From Bradyrhizobium guangdongense (GTDB taxonomy: Bacteria; Pseudomonadota; Alphaproteobacteria; Rhizobiales; Xanthobacteraceae), in contig NZ_CP030051.1 in NCBI RefSeq assembly GCF_004114975.1, positions 4,588,001 to 4,652,000 on the forward strand: 64,000 bases of DNA. The letters run 5' to 3'. The translations under genes and the position numbers were made by a program. Positions 25,244 through 34,680 of this stretch are shown in pieces (the stretch's first letter is position 1; each line of letters begins with the position of its first letter). Below the pieces are notes generated by a model. It did no database searches, had not been told where the DNA came from, and saw only the letters and a list, made by a program, of their open reading frames with translations.

Positions 25244-27259
25244 TTACGCAAACTCCAGAATCAGCGCGTCCACCGCGAGCGTCGCGCCGGCGCTGGCGTG
25301 GATCTTCTTCACGGTGCCGTCCTGCTCGGCGCGGAGTACGTTCTGCATCTTCATGGCTTCGACCACGGCCAGCGTTTCGCCGGCCTTGACCTCCTGCCCC
25401 TCGGTCACCGCGATCGAGACGATGAGGCCAGGCATCGGACAGAGCAGCTTTTTGCCGGTGTCGGAAGCCGCGGCGACCGGCATCAGGCGTGCGGACGTCG
25501 CTTCCGTTTCGGTCCAGACATAGACGGGCACCTCGACGCCCTGATGGGCGAGCCGGATGCCGTTCGGAATCGGCCGCGCCTGCACCGCGACGAAATGGCC
25601 ATCGATGGTGCCCTGCCAGACCGGATCGCCCGGCTTCCACGGCGACTGCAGGAGGTGCGCGTTGCCGACTTTGCCCTCGGCATCGACGAAGCGGATCGCG
25701 ATCGCCTCACCCTCGCGTCCCACCTCGAGCTGGATCTCCTGGCGATCGAGCCAGACGGCGCGGCGGCGCTCGCGCTGTACGATCCTGCCGCCCATCTGGC
25801 CGGAGATCTGCCGCTTGCGCTCGCCGAGCACGTGATCGATGGCGGCACCGACCGCGGCGATGCGCCGTGCGACCTCGCCTTCGGGCAGGCGCACCGCAAA
25901 ACCCTTGGGGAATTCCTCGGCGATGAAGCCGGTCGACAGCCGGCCCTCGCGCCAGCGCGGATGATGCATCAGCGCCGACAGGAACGGGATGTTGTGCCTG
26001 ATGCCATCGACATAGAACGAGTCGAGCGCAGTCGCCTGCGCTTCGATCGCAGCCGCGCGCGAGGGCGCATGCGTGACGAGCTTGGCGATCATCGGATCGT
26101 AATGGATCGAGATCTCGCCGCCCTCCTGCACGCCGGTGTCGTTGCGGATCGTGATGCCATCCTCGCTGGCTTCCGCCGGCGGACGGTATTTCACCAGACG
26201 CCCGATCGACGGCAGGAAGTTGCGGAACGGGTCTTCGGCGTAGAGGCGCGACTCGACGGCCCAGCCGGTCAGCGTGACGTCCTTCTGCGCGATGGCGAGC
26301 TTCTCGCCGGCGGCGACACGGATCATCTGCTCGACGAGATCGACCCCCGTGACGAGCTCGGTGACGGGATGCTCGACCTGGAGGCGTGTGTTCATCTCCA
26401 GGAAGTAGAAACTCTTGTCCTGCCCTGCGACGAATTCGACCGTGCCGGCGGAATCATAATTCACCGCCTTGGCCAGCGCGACCGCCTGCTCGCCCATCTT
26501 GCGGCGGGTGGCCTCGTCGAGCAGCGGCGACGGCGCCTCCTCGATGACCTTCTGGTTGCGGCGCTGGATTGAGCATTCGCGCTCGCCGAGATAGATCACG
26601 TTGCCGTGCTTGTCGCCCAGCACCTGGATCTCGATATGGCGGGGATCGACGATGAACTTCTCAATGAAGACGCGGTCGTCGCCGAACGAGGCCTTCGCTT
26701 CTGCTTTGGCGAGGCCAAATCCCTCCTCGACCTCCCCGGTCGAGTAGGCGATGCGCATGCCCTTGCCGCCACCGCCGGCGGAGGCCTTGATCATGACGGG
26801 ATAGCCGATCGCGTCGGCGATCCGGACCGCGTGCTTGGCGTCTTCGATCACGCCGAGGAAACCGGGGACAGTCGAGACGTCGGCGTTCGCCGCTGCCTTC
26901 TTGGATTCGATCTTGTCGCCCATCGCTGCAATGGCGCCCGGGTTCGGGCCGATAAAGACGATGCCGGCGGCTTCCAGCGCCCGCGGAAACGCCTCGCGCT
27001 CGGACAGGAAGCCGTAGCCGGGATGGACGGCCTCGGCGCCCGTCTTGCGGCAGGCCTCGACGATCTTGTCGATCACCAGATAGCTCTCGGCCGCCGCGGG
27101 CGGGCCGATCAAGACGGCCTCGTCGGCCATCTCGACATGGAGGGCGTCGCGGTCGGCCTCGGAATAGACGGCCACCGTCTGAATTCCCATCTTGCGGGCG
27201 GTCTTGATGACCCGGCAGGCGATTTCGCCGCGATTGGCGATCAGGATGCGTTTGAACAT
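25244..27259 (-). CDS. pccA: propionyl/acetyl-CoA carboxylase biotin-containing subunit
   Basis: From the ATG at 27259 the protein is 671 residues. Order: biotin carboxylase (MFKRILIANRGEIACRVIKTA; glycine-rich ATP loop IKASAGGGGKGMRI; EMNTRLQVEHPVTE), a BT linker domain (about 460-590), and a C-terminal biotinyl domain with EAMKMQN, Lys637 being the biotin site. The architecture is that of PccA-type acyl-CoA carboxylase, which with a carboxyltransferase PccB feeds propionyl-CoA toward succinyl-CoA. No pccB is in the window. Methylcrotonyl-CoA carboxylase alpha is a possible alternative. Confidence 0.88.
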   Translation of the reverse strand: MFKRILIANRGEIACRVIKTARKMGIQTVAVYSEADRDALHVEMADEAVLIGPPAAAESYLVIDKIVEACRKTGAEAVHPGYGFLSEREAFPRALEAAGIVFIGPNPGAIAAMGDKIESKKAAANADVSTVPGFLGVIEDAKHAVRIADAIGYPVMIKASAGGGGKGMRIAYSTGEVEEGFGLAKAEAKASFGDDRVFIEKFIVDPRHIEIQVLGDKHGNVIYLGERECSIQRRNQKVIEEAPSPLLDEATRRKMGEQAVALAKAVNYDSAGTVEFVAGQDKSFYFLEMNTRLQVEHPVTELVTGVDLVEQMIRVAAGEKLAIAQKDVTLTGWAVESRLYAEDPFRNFLPSIGRLVKYRPPAEASEDGITIRNDTGVQEGGEISIHYDPMIAKLVTHAPSRAAAIEAQATALDSFYVDGIRHNIPFLSALMHHPRWREGRLSTGFIAEEFPKGFAVRLPEGEVARRIAAVGAAIDHVLGERKRQISGQMGGRIVQRERRRAVWLDRQEIQLEVGREGEAIAIRFVDAEGKVGNAHLLQSPWKPGDPVWQGTIDGHFVAVQARPIPNGIRLAHQGVEVPVYVWTETEATSARLMPVAAASDTGKKLLCPMPGLIVSIAVTEGQEVKAGETLAVVEAMKMQNVLRAEQDGTVKKIHASAGATLAVDALILEFA

Positions 27260-27437
27260 GATTGTCTTGAGCTTCGTCCCTTGGGCGGGACCCCTCCCGG
27301 GCCGTTGGCGGGCCAACCGGACGGGGCCGTATCCTGTCGTGGTACAGCAAAATCGGCCGGAGGCAACGGTCTAAATCCGCCCCGCTCTGGCGTACCAGCG
27401 CAAGACCCGTACAGGCCGGGCAAGCGCCTCTGACGGC

Positions 27438-28520
27438 TTACGGCCTCCCGACCTTGGTCTTGTCCTTGGCGACATCCCGGACCAGGCTGTGGATGAAGCC
27501 CAGCTTGGCGACTACGGCCGGGGACAGAATAAAGGGATAGAGATCGCGCAAGCCCATGGCGCGGTTGACGCTGTTCATGGCGAAGGTGAAGGGCAGCCAT
27601 GCGTTGACAAGCGCCTCGACGCCCTTCGCCTCGTAGGGGTTGAAGCGGATCCGCGCCGTCAGCTCCCCGCCGTGGTCGACCCTGGGGCGCACCTCCATGC
27701 CGAACTCGCCGGCCATCTCCAGGGTATCGACGATGTGGAGATAGTGCGCCCAGGTCTCGGCGAAATCTTCCCAGGGGTGCATGGTGGCGTAGGCCGACAC
27801 GAAATTCTGCTGCCAGTCCGGCGGCGCGCCTTCGGCATAGTGGCGCTGCAGGGCCTGACCGTAATCGACAGTGTCGTCGCCGAACACCGCGCGGCATTCC
27901 TCCAGCTTCCCACCATCGCGCACCAGCACGTCCCAGAAATAATGTCCGACCTCATGGCGGAAATGCCCGAGCAGCGTGCGATACGGCTCGCCCATCTCCA
28001 GCCTGCGCCGCTCGCGCTCGATGGTGTCGGTTTCGGTGAGCGCGATCGTGATCAGGCCGTTGTCGTGGCCGGTCATGATCTTCTGCCCGGTGCTCGGGTC
28101 ATCGGCGAGGAAATTGAAGATCAGGCCATGCTCGGGATCGTCCTGGCGGGTCTGGAGCGGCAGCTTCCAGCGGATCAGGGAATAGAACAGCCGATGCTTC
28201 GCCACCTCCAGCTCGCGCCAACCGGCGAGCTGCGCCGGATCGGAGAGGTCGGGCACGATGCCGTTGTGGCGGCAGGCGCGGCAAAAGCCCGTGACATCGC
28301 TAACATCCGTGAGCCAGTTGCAGGCGTCGTATTCGGCGTTGCGGCAGAGCATGCGGCTCTCGCTCTTGTCCCCAAGGGTCTTCCAGCCCTCCCCATCCGG
28401 CTCGACCGCCGACATGGTTTCCTGCTCCGGCAGGAAGGCGACCCGATGGCCGCAGCGTTCGCAAGCGCGGTTCTCGAAATAGAGAACATTGCCGCAGTCC
28501 TGGCAGACAAAGAGCTTCAA
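27438..28520 (-). CDS. zinc-binding metallopeptidase-like protein
   Basis: A 360-residue protein. The N-terminus has a zinc ribbon (CQDCG at 6-10, CERCG at 20-24), further Cys (MLCRN, FCRACRH) that probably form a second ribbon, and HEVGHYFWD (about 190), an HExxH zinc-protease motif with a downstream Glu-containing EDFAETWAHYLH. The family (formerly DUF2248/zinc-binding metallo-peptidase) is uncharacterised. Cytoplasmic, no signal peptide. It lies 178 bp upstream of pccA on the same strand. Confidence 0.82.
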   Translation of the reverse strand: MKLFVCQDCGNVLYFENRACERCGHRVAFLPEQETMSAVEPDGEGWKTLGDKSESRMLCRNAEYDACNWLTDVSDVTGFCRACRHNGIVPDLSDPAQLAGWRELEVAKHRLFYSLIRWKLPLQTRQDDPEHGLIFNFLADDPSTGQKIMTGHDNGLITIALTETDTIERERRRLEMGEPYRTLLGHFRHEVGHYFWDVLVRDGGKLEECRAVFGDDTVDYGQALQRHYAEGAPPDWQQNFVSAYATMHPWEDFAETWAHYLHIVDTLEMAGEFGMEVRPRVDHGGELTARIRFNPYEAKGVEALVNAWLPFTFAMNSVNRAMGLRDLYPFILSPAVVAKLGFIHSLVRDVAKDKTKVGRP

Positions 28521-28732
28521 GTTTTAGCCTCTTGGAAAATGGAGTTCTACCAACATCAGTTGTGACGCCCGCAGATACGCGCGCCGATGCCTCTTCGTTC
28601 CAACGTTTGGAACAAATAGCCAGCTCCGGCGTTCTCCCATACCCGCCACGCGCGCTCGGCGGGCATTTTCTGATCTATTTCCCTTAGAGCAATGGCTATC
28701 ACGCTTTGTCTGTGTGAATATCGGCCCGGCAC

Positions 28733-31207
28733 GTGCGCTCTCGCATCACAACGGCCGACGCCTTGAACGATCCTTTGCCCGAGACCATCGCCGCCGAACG
28801 GCTGCGCCAGCACCTCGAAGAAATCGCGCGCGAGCGCGACAATGCCTATCGTGCGCTCCAGGAGCGCGAGGCCGAGCTTGCGCGCATCCAGCGCATCGGC
28901 AGAGTCGGCGGGCTCGAGGTCGACTTCCGCGAAGGCTTCAAGAACCGCCGCTCGCCTGAATATCTGATGATCCACGGGCTGCCGGCCGAGGCCGCCGACG
29001 AGACCCATGAAGACTGGGTCAGCCGCATCCATCCTGACGACCGCGACGCCACCGTCAAACATTTCTTCGATGCGCTGGCCGGCGCCAGCGAGGACTACAC
29101 CGCCGAATACCGCATTATCCGCCCCAGCGACGGCCAGACCCGCTGGATACGTGTGGTGGCAAAAATCGAGCGCGACACCGACGGCCGCGCCATCCGCCTG
29201 GTCGGCGCCCATATCGACATCACCGACCAGGCGCTCGCGCGCGAGACCCTGCGCGAGAGTGAAGAACGTTTTCGGCTGATCGCCGACAGCGCGCCGGTGC
29301 CGATCTGGGTAACGAAGCTCGACCGCACACGCTCCTTCGCCAATCAGGCTTATGTCGATTTCGTCGGCCTGCCCTATGAGCAGGCCATCGCCTTCGACTG
29401 GCGCAAGGTGCTGCATCCCGACGACCTGCCGCATGTGTTGCAGCAATCGGCGCAGGGCGAAGCTTCGCTCAAACCGTTCGTGCTGGAGGCGCGCTACAAG
29501 AATGCCGCCGGCGAATGGCGCTGGCTGCGCTCGGAATCGCAGCCGCGCTGGGATCCGACCGGCAAGCATATCGGCTTCATCGGCGTCGCCCACGACATCA
29601 CCGTCGCCAAACAGGCCGAGATCGAGCTGCGCAAGCTCAACGAGACGCTGGAAGAGCGCATTGCCGAACGCACCGCCGAGCTCGAATCCAACGAGGCAAG
29701 GCTGCGCGCGATCCTGGCGACCAGCAACCAGTACCAGGGCCTGGTCAACCTCGAGGGCGAATTGCTCTACGCCAACAATACCGCGCTCGACGGCATCAAG
29801 GCGCGCAGTGAGGATGTGATCGGCAAGCCGTTCTGGGAAACGCCCTGGTTCACGGGCACAGACGGCATGAGCGCCGCCGTACGCGAGGCCTTCGAGACCG
29901 TGCTGAAAGGCCAGCCTGTGCGTATGGAGATGCGGCTGCGGCTGCCGATCGGCGAGCGCGATTTCGAGTTCGGCATGCGCCCGGTGCTCGATCGCCACGG
30001 CAACATCACCGGCGCGGTGCCCGAGGCCGTCGACATCACCGAGCGCCGCCGCGGCGAGGAAGCGCTGCGGCAGTCGCAGAAGATGGAAGCGATCGGCCAG
30101 CTCACCGGCGGCGTCGCGCACGATTTCAACAATCTCCTCACCATCATCCGCTCGGCGACCGACTTCCTGCGCCGCCGCGAGCTGCCGGACGAGCGCCGTC
30201 GCCGCTATGTCGACGCCATCTCCGATACCGTCGAGCGCGCCTCGAAGCTGACCGCCCAACTGCTGGCGTTCGCGCGTAGGCAGCCCCTGAAGCCGCAGAT
30301 CTTCAACGTCGGCAGCCAGGTCGAAAGCGTGGCGCAGCTCGTACGCCCGCTGGTCGGCGGCCGCATCGAGATCGTGGTCGAGATCGACGATGCCGACTGC
30401 TTTACCGTCGCTGACATCGCGCAGTTCGAGACTGCGCTGATCAACCTCGCCATCAATGCCCGCGACGCCATGGACGGCGAAGGCCGCCTCACCATTTCGG
30501 TCCGCAAAGTCCGGGGCATCCCGAACCTGCGGGCGCAATCGGCGCGCAGCGGCGACTATGTCGCGATCTCGGTCGCCGATACCGGCAGCGGCATCGCGCC
30601 CGAAAACATCGATGCCATCTTCGAGCCGTTCTTCACCACCAAGGAGGTCGGCAAAGGCACCGGCCTCGGTCTCAGCCAGGCCTTCGGCTTCGCCAAGCAG
30701 TCCGAGGGCGACATCGCGGTAACGAGCACAGAAGGCCAAGGGGCGACCTTCACCATCTACCTGCCGCAGGCGCAGAGTCCCGTCGCCGAGAAGGAAGCCG
30801 CAGCGCTCACCAGTGAGGCCACCACCGGCCGCGGCTATCGCGTGCTCGTGGTCGAGGACAATGACGATGTCGGCCAGTTCTCGACCGAGCTCTTGGAAGA
30901 CCTCGGCTATGTCACCCGCCGCGTCGCCAACGCCAATGCGGCGCTGGCCATCCTCGGCGAGAACGAATTCGCGGTCGATCTGGTGTTCTCCGACGTCATC
31001 ATGCCCGGCATGAACGGCGTCGAGCTCGCCGGCATCATCCGCGAGCGCTATCCGGGCCTGCCCGTCGTCCTCACCTCCGGCTACAGCAACGTGCTCGCGG
31101 AAAACGCCCATCGCGGCTTCGAGCTGATCCAGAAGCCATATTCGGTGGAATCGCTCTCGCGTATCCTGCGCAAGGCCATCACCGAGAAACTGTCGGTGGC
31201 GCGCTAA
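28733..31207 (+). CDS. multi-PAS hybrid sensor histidine kinase
   Basis: An 824-residue soluble hybrid kinase with GTG start: an N-terminal helical region, three PAS domains (about 55-165, 175-295, 323-440), the second followed by a coiled coil (296-322, ELRKLNETLEERIAERTAEL), a HisKA domain with His463 ([11 protein letters not shown]), HATPase (about 565-680; [27 protein letters not shown]) and a receiver (about 703-820; Asp754 in FSDVIMPG). The kinase-receiver part is closely related to the gene at 22.4 kb. No cognate regulator is adjacent; phosphorelay through a separate Hpt protein is likely. Confidence 0.9.
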   Translation: MRSRITTADALNDPLPETIAAERLRQHLEEIARERDNAYRALQEREAELARIQRIGRVGGLEVDFREGFKNRRSPEYLMIHGLPAEAADETHEDWVSRIHPDDRDATVKHFFDALAGASEDYTAEYRIIRPSDGQTRWIRVVAKIERDTDGRAIRLVGAHIDITDQALARETLRESEERFRLIADSAPVPIWVTKLDRTRSFANQAYVDFVGLPYEQAIAFDWRKVLHPDDLPHVLQQSAQGEASLKPFVLEARYKNAAGEWRWLRSESQPRWDPTGKHIGFIGVAHDITVAKQAEIELRKLNETLEERIAERTAELESNEARLRAILATSNQYQGLVNLEGELLYANNTALDGIKARSEDVIGKPFWETPWFTGTDGMSAAVREAFETVLKGQPVRMEMRLRLPIGERDFEFGMRPVLDRHGNITGAVPEAVDITERRRGEEALRQSQKMEAIGQLTGGVAHDFNNLLTIIRSATDFLRRRELPDERRRRYVDAISDTVERASKLTAQLLAFARRQPLKPQIFNVGSQVESVAQLVRPLVGGRIEIVVEIDDADCFTVADIAQFETALINLAINARDAMDGEGRLTISVRKVRGIPNLRAQSARSGDYVAISVADTGSGIAPENIDAIFEPFFTTKEVGKGTGLGLSQAFGFAKQSEGDIAVTSTEGQGATFTIYLPQAQSPVAEKEAAALTSEATTGRGYRVLVVEDNDDVGQFSTELLEDLGYVTRRVANANAALAILGENEFAVDLVFSDVIMPGMNGVELAGIIRERYPGLPVVLTSGYSNVLAENAHRGFELIQKPYSVESLSRILRKAITEKLSVAR

Positions 31208-31219
31208 GGATCTTCTTTT

Positions 31220-31660
31220 ATGAAACCCGCCCTCCTCTCCGCCTGGCAGACCTGGGCGCTCCTCTCCGCCTGCTTCGCCGCATTGACCGCGATTTTCGCC
31301 AAGATCGGGGTCGAGAACATCAATCCGGATCTGGCGACGTTCATCCGCACCATCGTGGTCCTGCTCGCCTTCTCGATGCTGCTGTTCGTCACCGGACAGT
31401 TCGTCGTCCCCTCGGCGGTCTCCGCGAAAACATGGCTCTTCCTGGTGCTCTCGGGGCTAGCGACCGGCGCGTCGTGGCTGTGCTATTTCCGGGCGCTCAA
31501 GCTCGGGCCCGCCACGCTGGTGGCACCGATCGACAAGCTCAGCGTCGTTCTCGTTGCTCTGTTCGCCTTCGCCTTTCTCGGCGAGCGGCCGACAGCGCAG
31601 GGCTGGATCGGCATCACCATGATCGGCGCTGGCGCGGTGCTGCTAGCGGTCAAGTTTTGA
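31220..31660 (+). CDS. EamA-family half-size transporter
   Basis: A 146-residue protein with about five hydrophobic helices and one EamA (DMT) repeat: IFAKIGVENINPDLATFIRT, GLATGASWLCYFRALKLGP, and FLGERPTAQGWIGITMIGAG. Full DMT exporters have two such repeats; half-size members act as dimers. It starts 12 bp after the histidine kinase stop, suggesting readthrough. Substrate unknown, typically an exported metabolite. Confidence 0.85.
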   Translation: MKPALLSAWQTWALLSACFAALTAIFAKIGVENINPDLATFIRTIVVLLAFSMLLFVTGQFVVPSAVSAKTWLFLVLSGLATGASWLCYFRALKLGPATLVAPIDKLSVVLVALFAFAFLGERPTAQGWIGITMIGAGAVLLAVKF

Positions 31661-31742
31661 TGAGCCCTGCGTGATCAGGGGAACTCGGCAGTTAGCATGA
31701 AGGTTGCTGCCGGAGCCGCTGGAAGCCTTGATCGAGACACCG

Positions 31743-33026
31743 ATGTCGAGCCAATATCCCGATCAGGCAAAGCGAGCCGGCCGCGCGCTGGATGCGGCCA
31801 ACTTCTTCCTCGCCGACGTTCGCGACGGGCTCGGACCTTATCTGGCCGTCTATCTTCTTACCGAGCAGCACTGGGACGAAGCGCGCATCGGCGTGGTCAT
31901 GTCGATCGCCACCATCGCCGGCATCGTGGCGCAGACGCCGGCCGGCGCACTGGTCGATGCGATCAGGGCAAAACGCCTGGTGATGGCGCTGGCTGCCGTC
32001 ATGGTAACACTCGCCTCGCTGTCGCTACCCTTGTTTCCGACCTTCCTGCCGGTCGCGGTCTCGCAAGGCATTGCGCAGGCGGCCGCCGTGATTTTTCCGC
32101 CGGCAATTGCCGCGGTCTCGCTCGGCATATTTGGTCACGCGGCCTTCACCCGACGAATCGGCCGCAACGAGACGTTTAATCATGCCGGCAATGCCGTCGC
32201 CGCAGGACTCGCGGGCGTGTCCGCCTGTTGGTTCGGTCCGACCGTGGTGTTCTATTTGCTCGGCGCCATGGCGGTCGCGAGTCTCGTCAGCATCCTCACG
32301 ATCCCCGAAGCCGTTATCGATCACGATCTGGCCCGTGGCCTGCACGGCGCCGAGAGCAGCCGCGAACACGAGCAGCCCACCGGCCTCGGCGTGCTCCTGA
32401 GCTGTCGGCCCCTGCTCGTCTTCGCGATCTGCACGGCGCTTTTTCACCTCTCCAACGCGGCAATGCTGCCGCTGGTCGGGCAGAAGCTGGCGCTGCAGGA
32501 CAAGAACATGGGCACCAGCCTGATGTCGGCCTGCATCGTCGCGGCGCAATTGGTGATGGTGCCGTTTGCGATGCTGGTCGGCGCCAAGGCCGATGGCTGG
32601 GGCCACAAGCGATTCTTCCTCGCTGCGCTCCTGATCCTGCCGATCCGAGCCGCGCTCTATACGCTGTCGGATAATCCGTTCTGGCTGGTCGGCGTGCAGC
32701 TGCTCGATGGCGTCGGCGCCGGCATTTTCGGCGCGATCTTCCCCGTGATCGTCGCCGACCTCATGCGCAACACCGGTCGCTTCAATATCGCACAAGGCGC
32801 CGTGATCACGGCGCAGGGCATCGGCGCGGCGCTGTCGACAACCCTCGCGGGCTTTGTCGTGGTCGGCGCCGGTTACAGCGCCGCCTTCATCACGCTTGGC
32901 GCGGTTGCCGCGATCGGCGTGATCATCTGCCTCCTCGCGCTCCCCGAGACGCGACACGTCAAGGATGGCGCTCCGCGGCCGCAGGGGAAGACAACGGCGC
33001 CGGCTTCCGCTATCGCTGCCGAATGA
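31743..33026 (+). CDS. MFS transporter
   Basis: From the ATG at 31743 the protein has 427 residues and about 12 hydrophobic helices in two halves with a cytoplasmic loop near residues 190-210. VDAIRAKRLVMALAA and GWGHKRFFLA match the two MFS A-motif loops in degenerate form. RIGRNETFNHAGN between helices is distinctive of a subgroup common in Bradyrhizobium. The substrate cannot be inferred. Confidence 0.85.
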   Translation: MSSQYPDQAKRAGRALDAANFFLADVRDGLGPYLAVYLLTEQHWDEARIGVVMSIATIAGIVAQTPAGALVDAIRAKRLVMALAAVMVTLASLSLPLFPTFLPVAVSQGIAQAAAVIFPPAIAAVSLGIFGHAAFTRRIGRNETFNHAGNAVAAGLAGVSACWFGPTVVFYLLGAMAVASLVSILTIPEAVIDHDLARGLHGAESSREHEQPTGLGVLLSCRPLLVFAICTALFHLSNAAMLPLVGQKLALQDKNMGTSLMSACIVAAQLVMVPFAMLVGAKADGWGHKRFFLAALLILPIRAALYTLSDNPFWLVGVQLLDGVGAGIFGAIFPVIVADLMRNTGRFNIAQGAVITAQGIGAALSTTLAGFVVVGAGYSAAFITLGAVAAIGVIICLLALPETRHVKDGAPRPQGKTTAPASAIAAE

Positions 33027-33051
33027 ACCCATCTCGCTCGAAGGATTGAAC

Positions 33052-34302
33052 GTGCCGTCTGACGCCATCTGGGCCTGGAGCATCATCGTTGTCGCGACTG
33101 CGTGCGTCATCATCCGCCCGTTTCGCCTGCCCGAGGCGATCTGGGCCGTGCTCGGCGCCGGCGCCCTGGTGCTGGCAGGTTTCCTGTCGTGGCGGGATGC
33201 GCTGCTCGGCATCGAGAAAGGCATCGACGTCTACCTCTTCCTGATCGGCATGATGCTGATCGCCGAGCTGGCGCGGCTCGAGGGCCTGTTCGATTATCTG
33301 GCGGCGTTCGCTGTCGAACACGCACACGGTTCGCCGCAACGGCTGTTCCTGCTGATCTACCTCGTCGGCACGCTCGTCACCGTGCTGCTCTCGAACGATG
33401 CCACCGCAATCGTGCTGACGCCCGCCGTCTATGCCGCAACGCGCGCGGCCGGCGCGAAACCGCTGCCCTATCTGTTCGTCTGCGCCTTCATCGCCAATGC
33501 CGCCAGCTTCGTGCTGCCGATCTCGAACCCCGCCAATCTCGTCGTGTTCGGCGCACGCATGCCGCAGCTCGGTGAATGGCTGCGCCTGTTCGCCCTGCCG
33601 TCGGTGGCCTCGATCGTGCTGACCTACGTCGTGCTGCGTCTGACCCAGCATCGCGCGCTCAAAGAAGAGAGCATCGCGCGCAGCGTGCCGCATCCAAAGC
33701 TCGGCCGCGGCGGCAAGCTCACGGCCATCGGCATCGTCGCCATCGGTCTCGTGCTGGTCACGGCATCGGCACTCGACAAGCAATTGGGCCTGCCGACCTT
33801 CATTTGCGGCGTGGTCACGGCCGCCATCGTGCTGCTGATCAGCCGTCAATCGCCCTTGCCTGTGCTGCGCGGCGTCTCCTGGAGCGTGCTGCCGCTGGTC
33901 GGCGGCCTCTTCGTGATGGTGGAGGCGCTGGTGAAGACCGGCGTGATCGGACAGCTCAGCGCGCTGCTGCATCAAGCGGTCGCGCAATCGGTCCCGCAAG
34001 CGGCCTGGAGCGTCGGGATCGCCACCGCGATCGCCGACAACATCGCCAACAACCTGCCGGTCGGGCTCGTCGCCGGCTCGGTTGCCGCGAGCGATCATCT
34101 GCCGGCATCTGTCGTCAGCGCCATCCTGATCGGCGTCGATCTAGGGCCCAATCTGTCGGTCACAGGCTCGCTTGCGACTATTCTCTGGCTGGTCGCGCTG
34201 CGGCGGGAGAAGATCGAAGTCGGCGCCTGGCCGTTTCTCAAGCTTGGCCTCTTGGTCACACCACCTGCACTGATTGCCGCGCTCGCGGCGGCCATCCGGT
34301 AA
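33052..34302 (+). CDS. ArsB/NhaD-superfamily ion transporter
   Basis: From a GTG at 33052 (AAGGA 6 nt upstream) the protein is 416 residues with about 11 helices. GIEKGIDVYLFLIGMMLIAEL, LLSNDATAIVLTPAVY, FVLPISNPANLVVF and ADNIANNLPVGL are hallmarks of the ArsB/P-permease branch of the ion-transporter superfamily; DNIANNLP and SNDATAIV are the paired hairpin motifs. Arsenite efflux is the usual annotation, but no arsR, arsC or acr3 is adjacent, so other anions are possible. Confidence 0.85.
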   Translation: MPSDAIWAWSIIVVATACVIIRPFRLPEAIWAVLGAGALVLAGFLSWRDALLGIEKGIDVYLFLIGMMLIAELARLEGLFDYLAAFAVEHAHGSPQRLFLLIYLVGTLVTVLLSNDATAIVLTPAVYAATRAAGAKPLPYLFVCAFIANAASFVLPISNPANLVVFGARMPQLGEWLRLFALPSVASIVLTYVVLRLTQHRALKEESIARSVPHPKLGRGGKLTAIGIVAIGLVLVTASALDKQLGLPTFICGVVTAAIVLLISRQSPLPVLRGVSWSVLPLVGGLFVMVEALVKTGVIGQLSALLHQAVAQSVPQAAWSVGIATAIADNIANNLPVGLVAGSVAASDHLPASVVSAILIGVDLGPNLSVTGSLATILWLVALRREKIEVGAWPFLKLGLLVTPPALIAALAAAIR

Positions 34303-34400
34303 TCGCGCGCTGTTTGCGGCGCATCAATGTGGCCGGCAGGCGCGGGCCTATACTTCACTTCGTCGCGCAGCCTCCATAGGGCGCGGCGAGGAGATTCATC

Positions 34401-34628
34401 ATGCAGATCCAGTCAAAGGCATTGCCGCAAGGTTTTTCGCTGCGTCGCTCGCTCCGGACTTTCGCCCCGGCAAGTGACGGCTCGCACCCGATGCTCGTCT
34501 TCACGGCCGTCGTGCTGTTGGCCTTGTTCGCCATCGTCCAGATCGACCTGCACAGCGCCCAGCTTCAGGCGATGGGCTTGCTCGGTCAGGCTGCGACGGG
34601 CATCGATCCGGCCTTCCTGAGTCCTTAA
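34401..34628 (+). CDS. small single-pass membrane protein (75 aa)
   Basis: Preceded by GAGGAG 7 nt upstream of the ATG. One hydrophobic helix (about 31-47, MLVFTAVVLLALFAIVQ) follows a basic N-terminus, so an N-in orientation is expected. The rest has no recognisable motif. It lies 98 bp after the ArsB-like gene. Function unknown. Confidence 0.6.
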   Translation: MQIQSKALPQGFSLRRSLRTFAPASDGSHPMLVFTAVVLLALFAIVQIDLHSAQLQAMGLLGQAATGIDPAFLSP

Positions 34629-34636
34629 GTTTTGGC

Positions 34637-34669
34637 GACCCGATCGCGGCCACGACGGCCGCGACCGGG
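34637..34669. terminator. hairpin between convergent genes
   Basis: CCCGATCGCGGCC (34639-34651) and GGCCGCGACCGGG (34657-34669) pair with one A-C mismatch around a 5-nt loop. It fills the 52-bp gap between the small membrane protein and the MFS gene. No T-run follows, so termination strength is uncertain. Confidence 0.45.
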
Positions 34670-34680
34670 TTACGCATGCT

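Noticed and set aside
28556..31111. 851-codon open frame antisense to the multi-PAS kinase
   Set aside because: It is the complement of a gene with clear PAS, HisKA, HATPase and receiver motifs; high GC content produces such long antisense frames.
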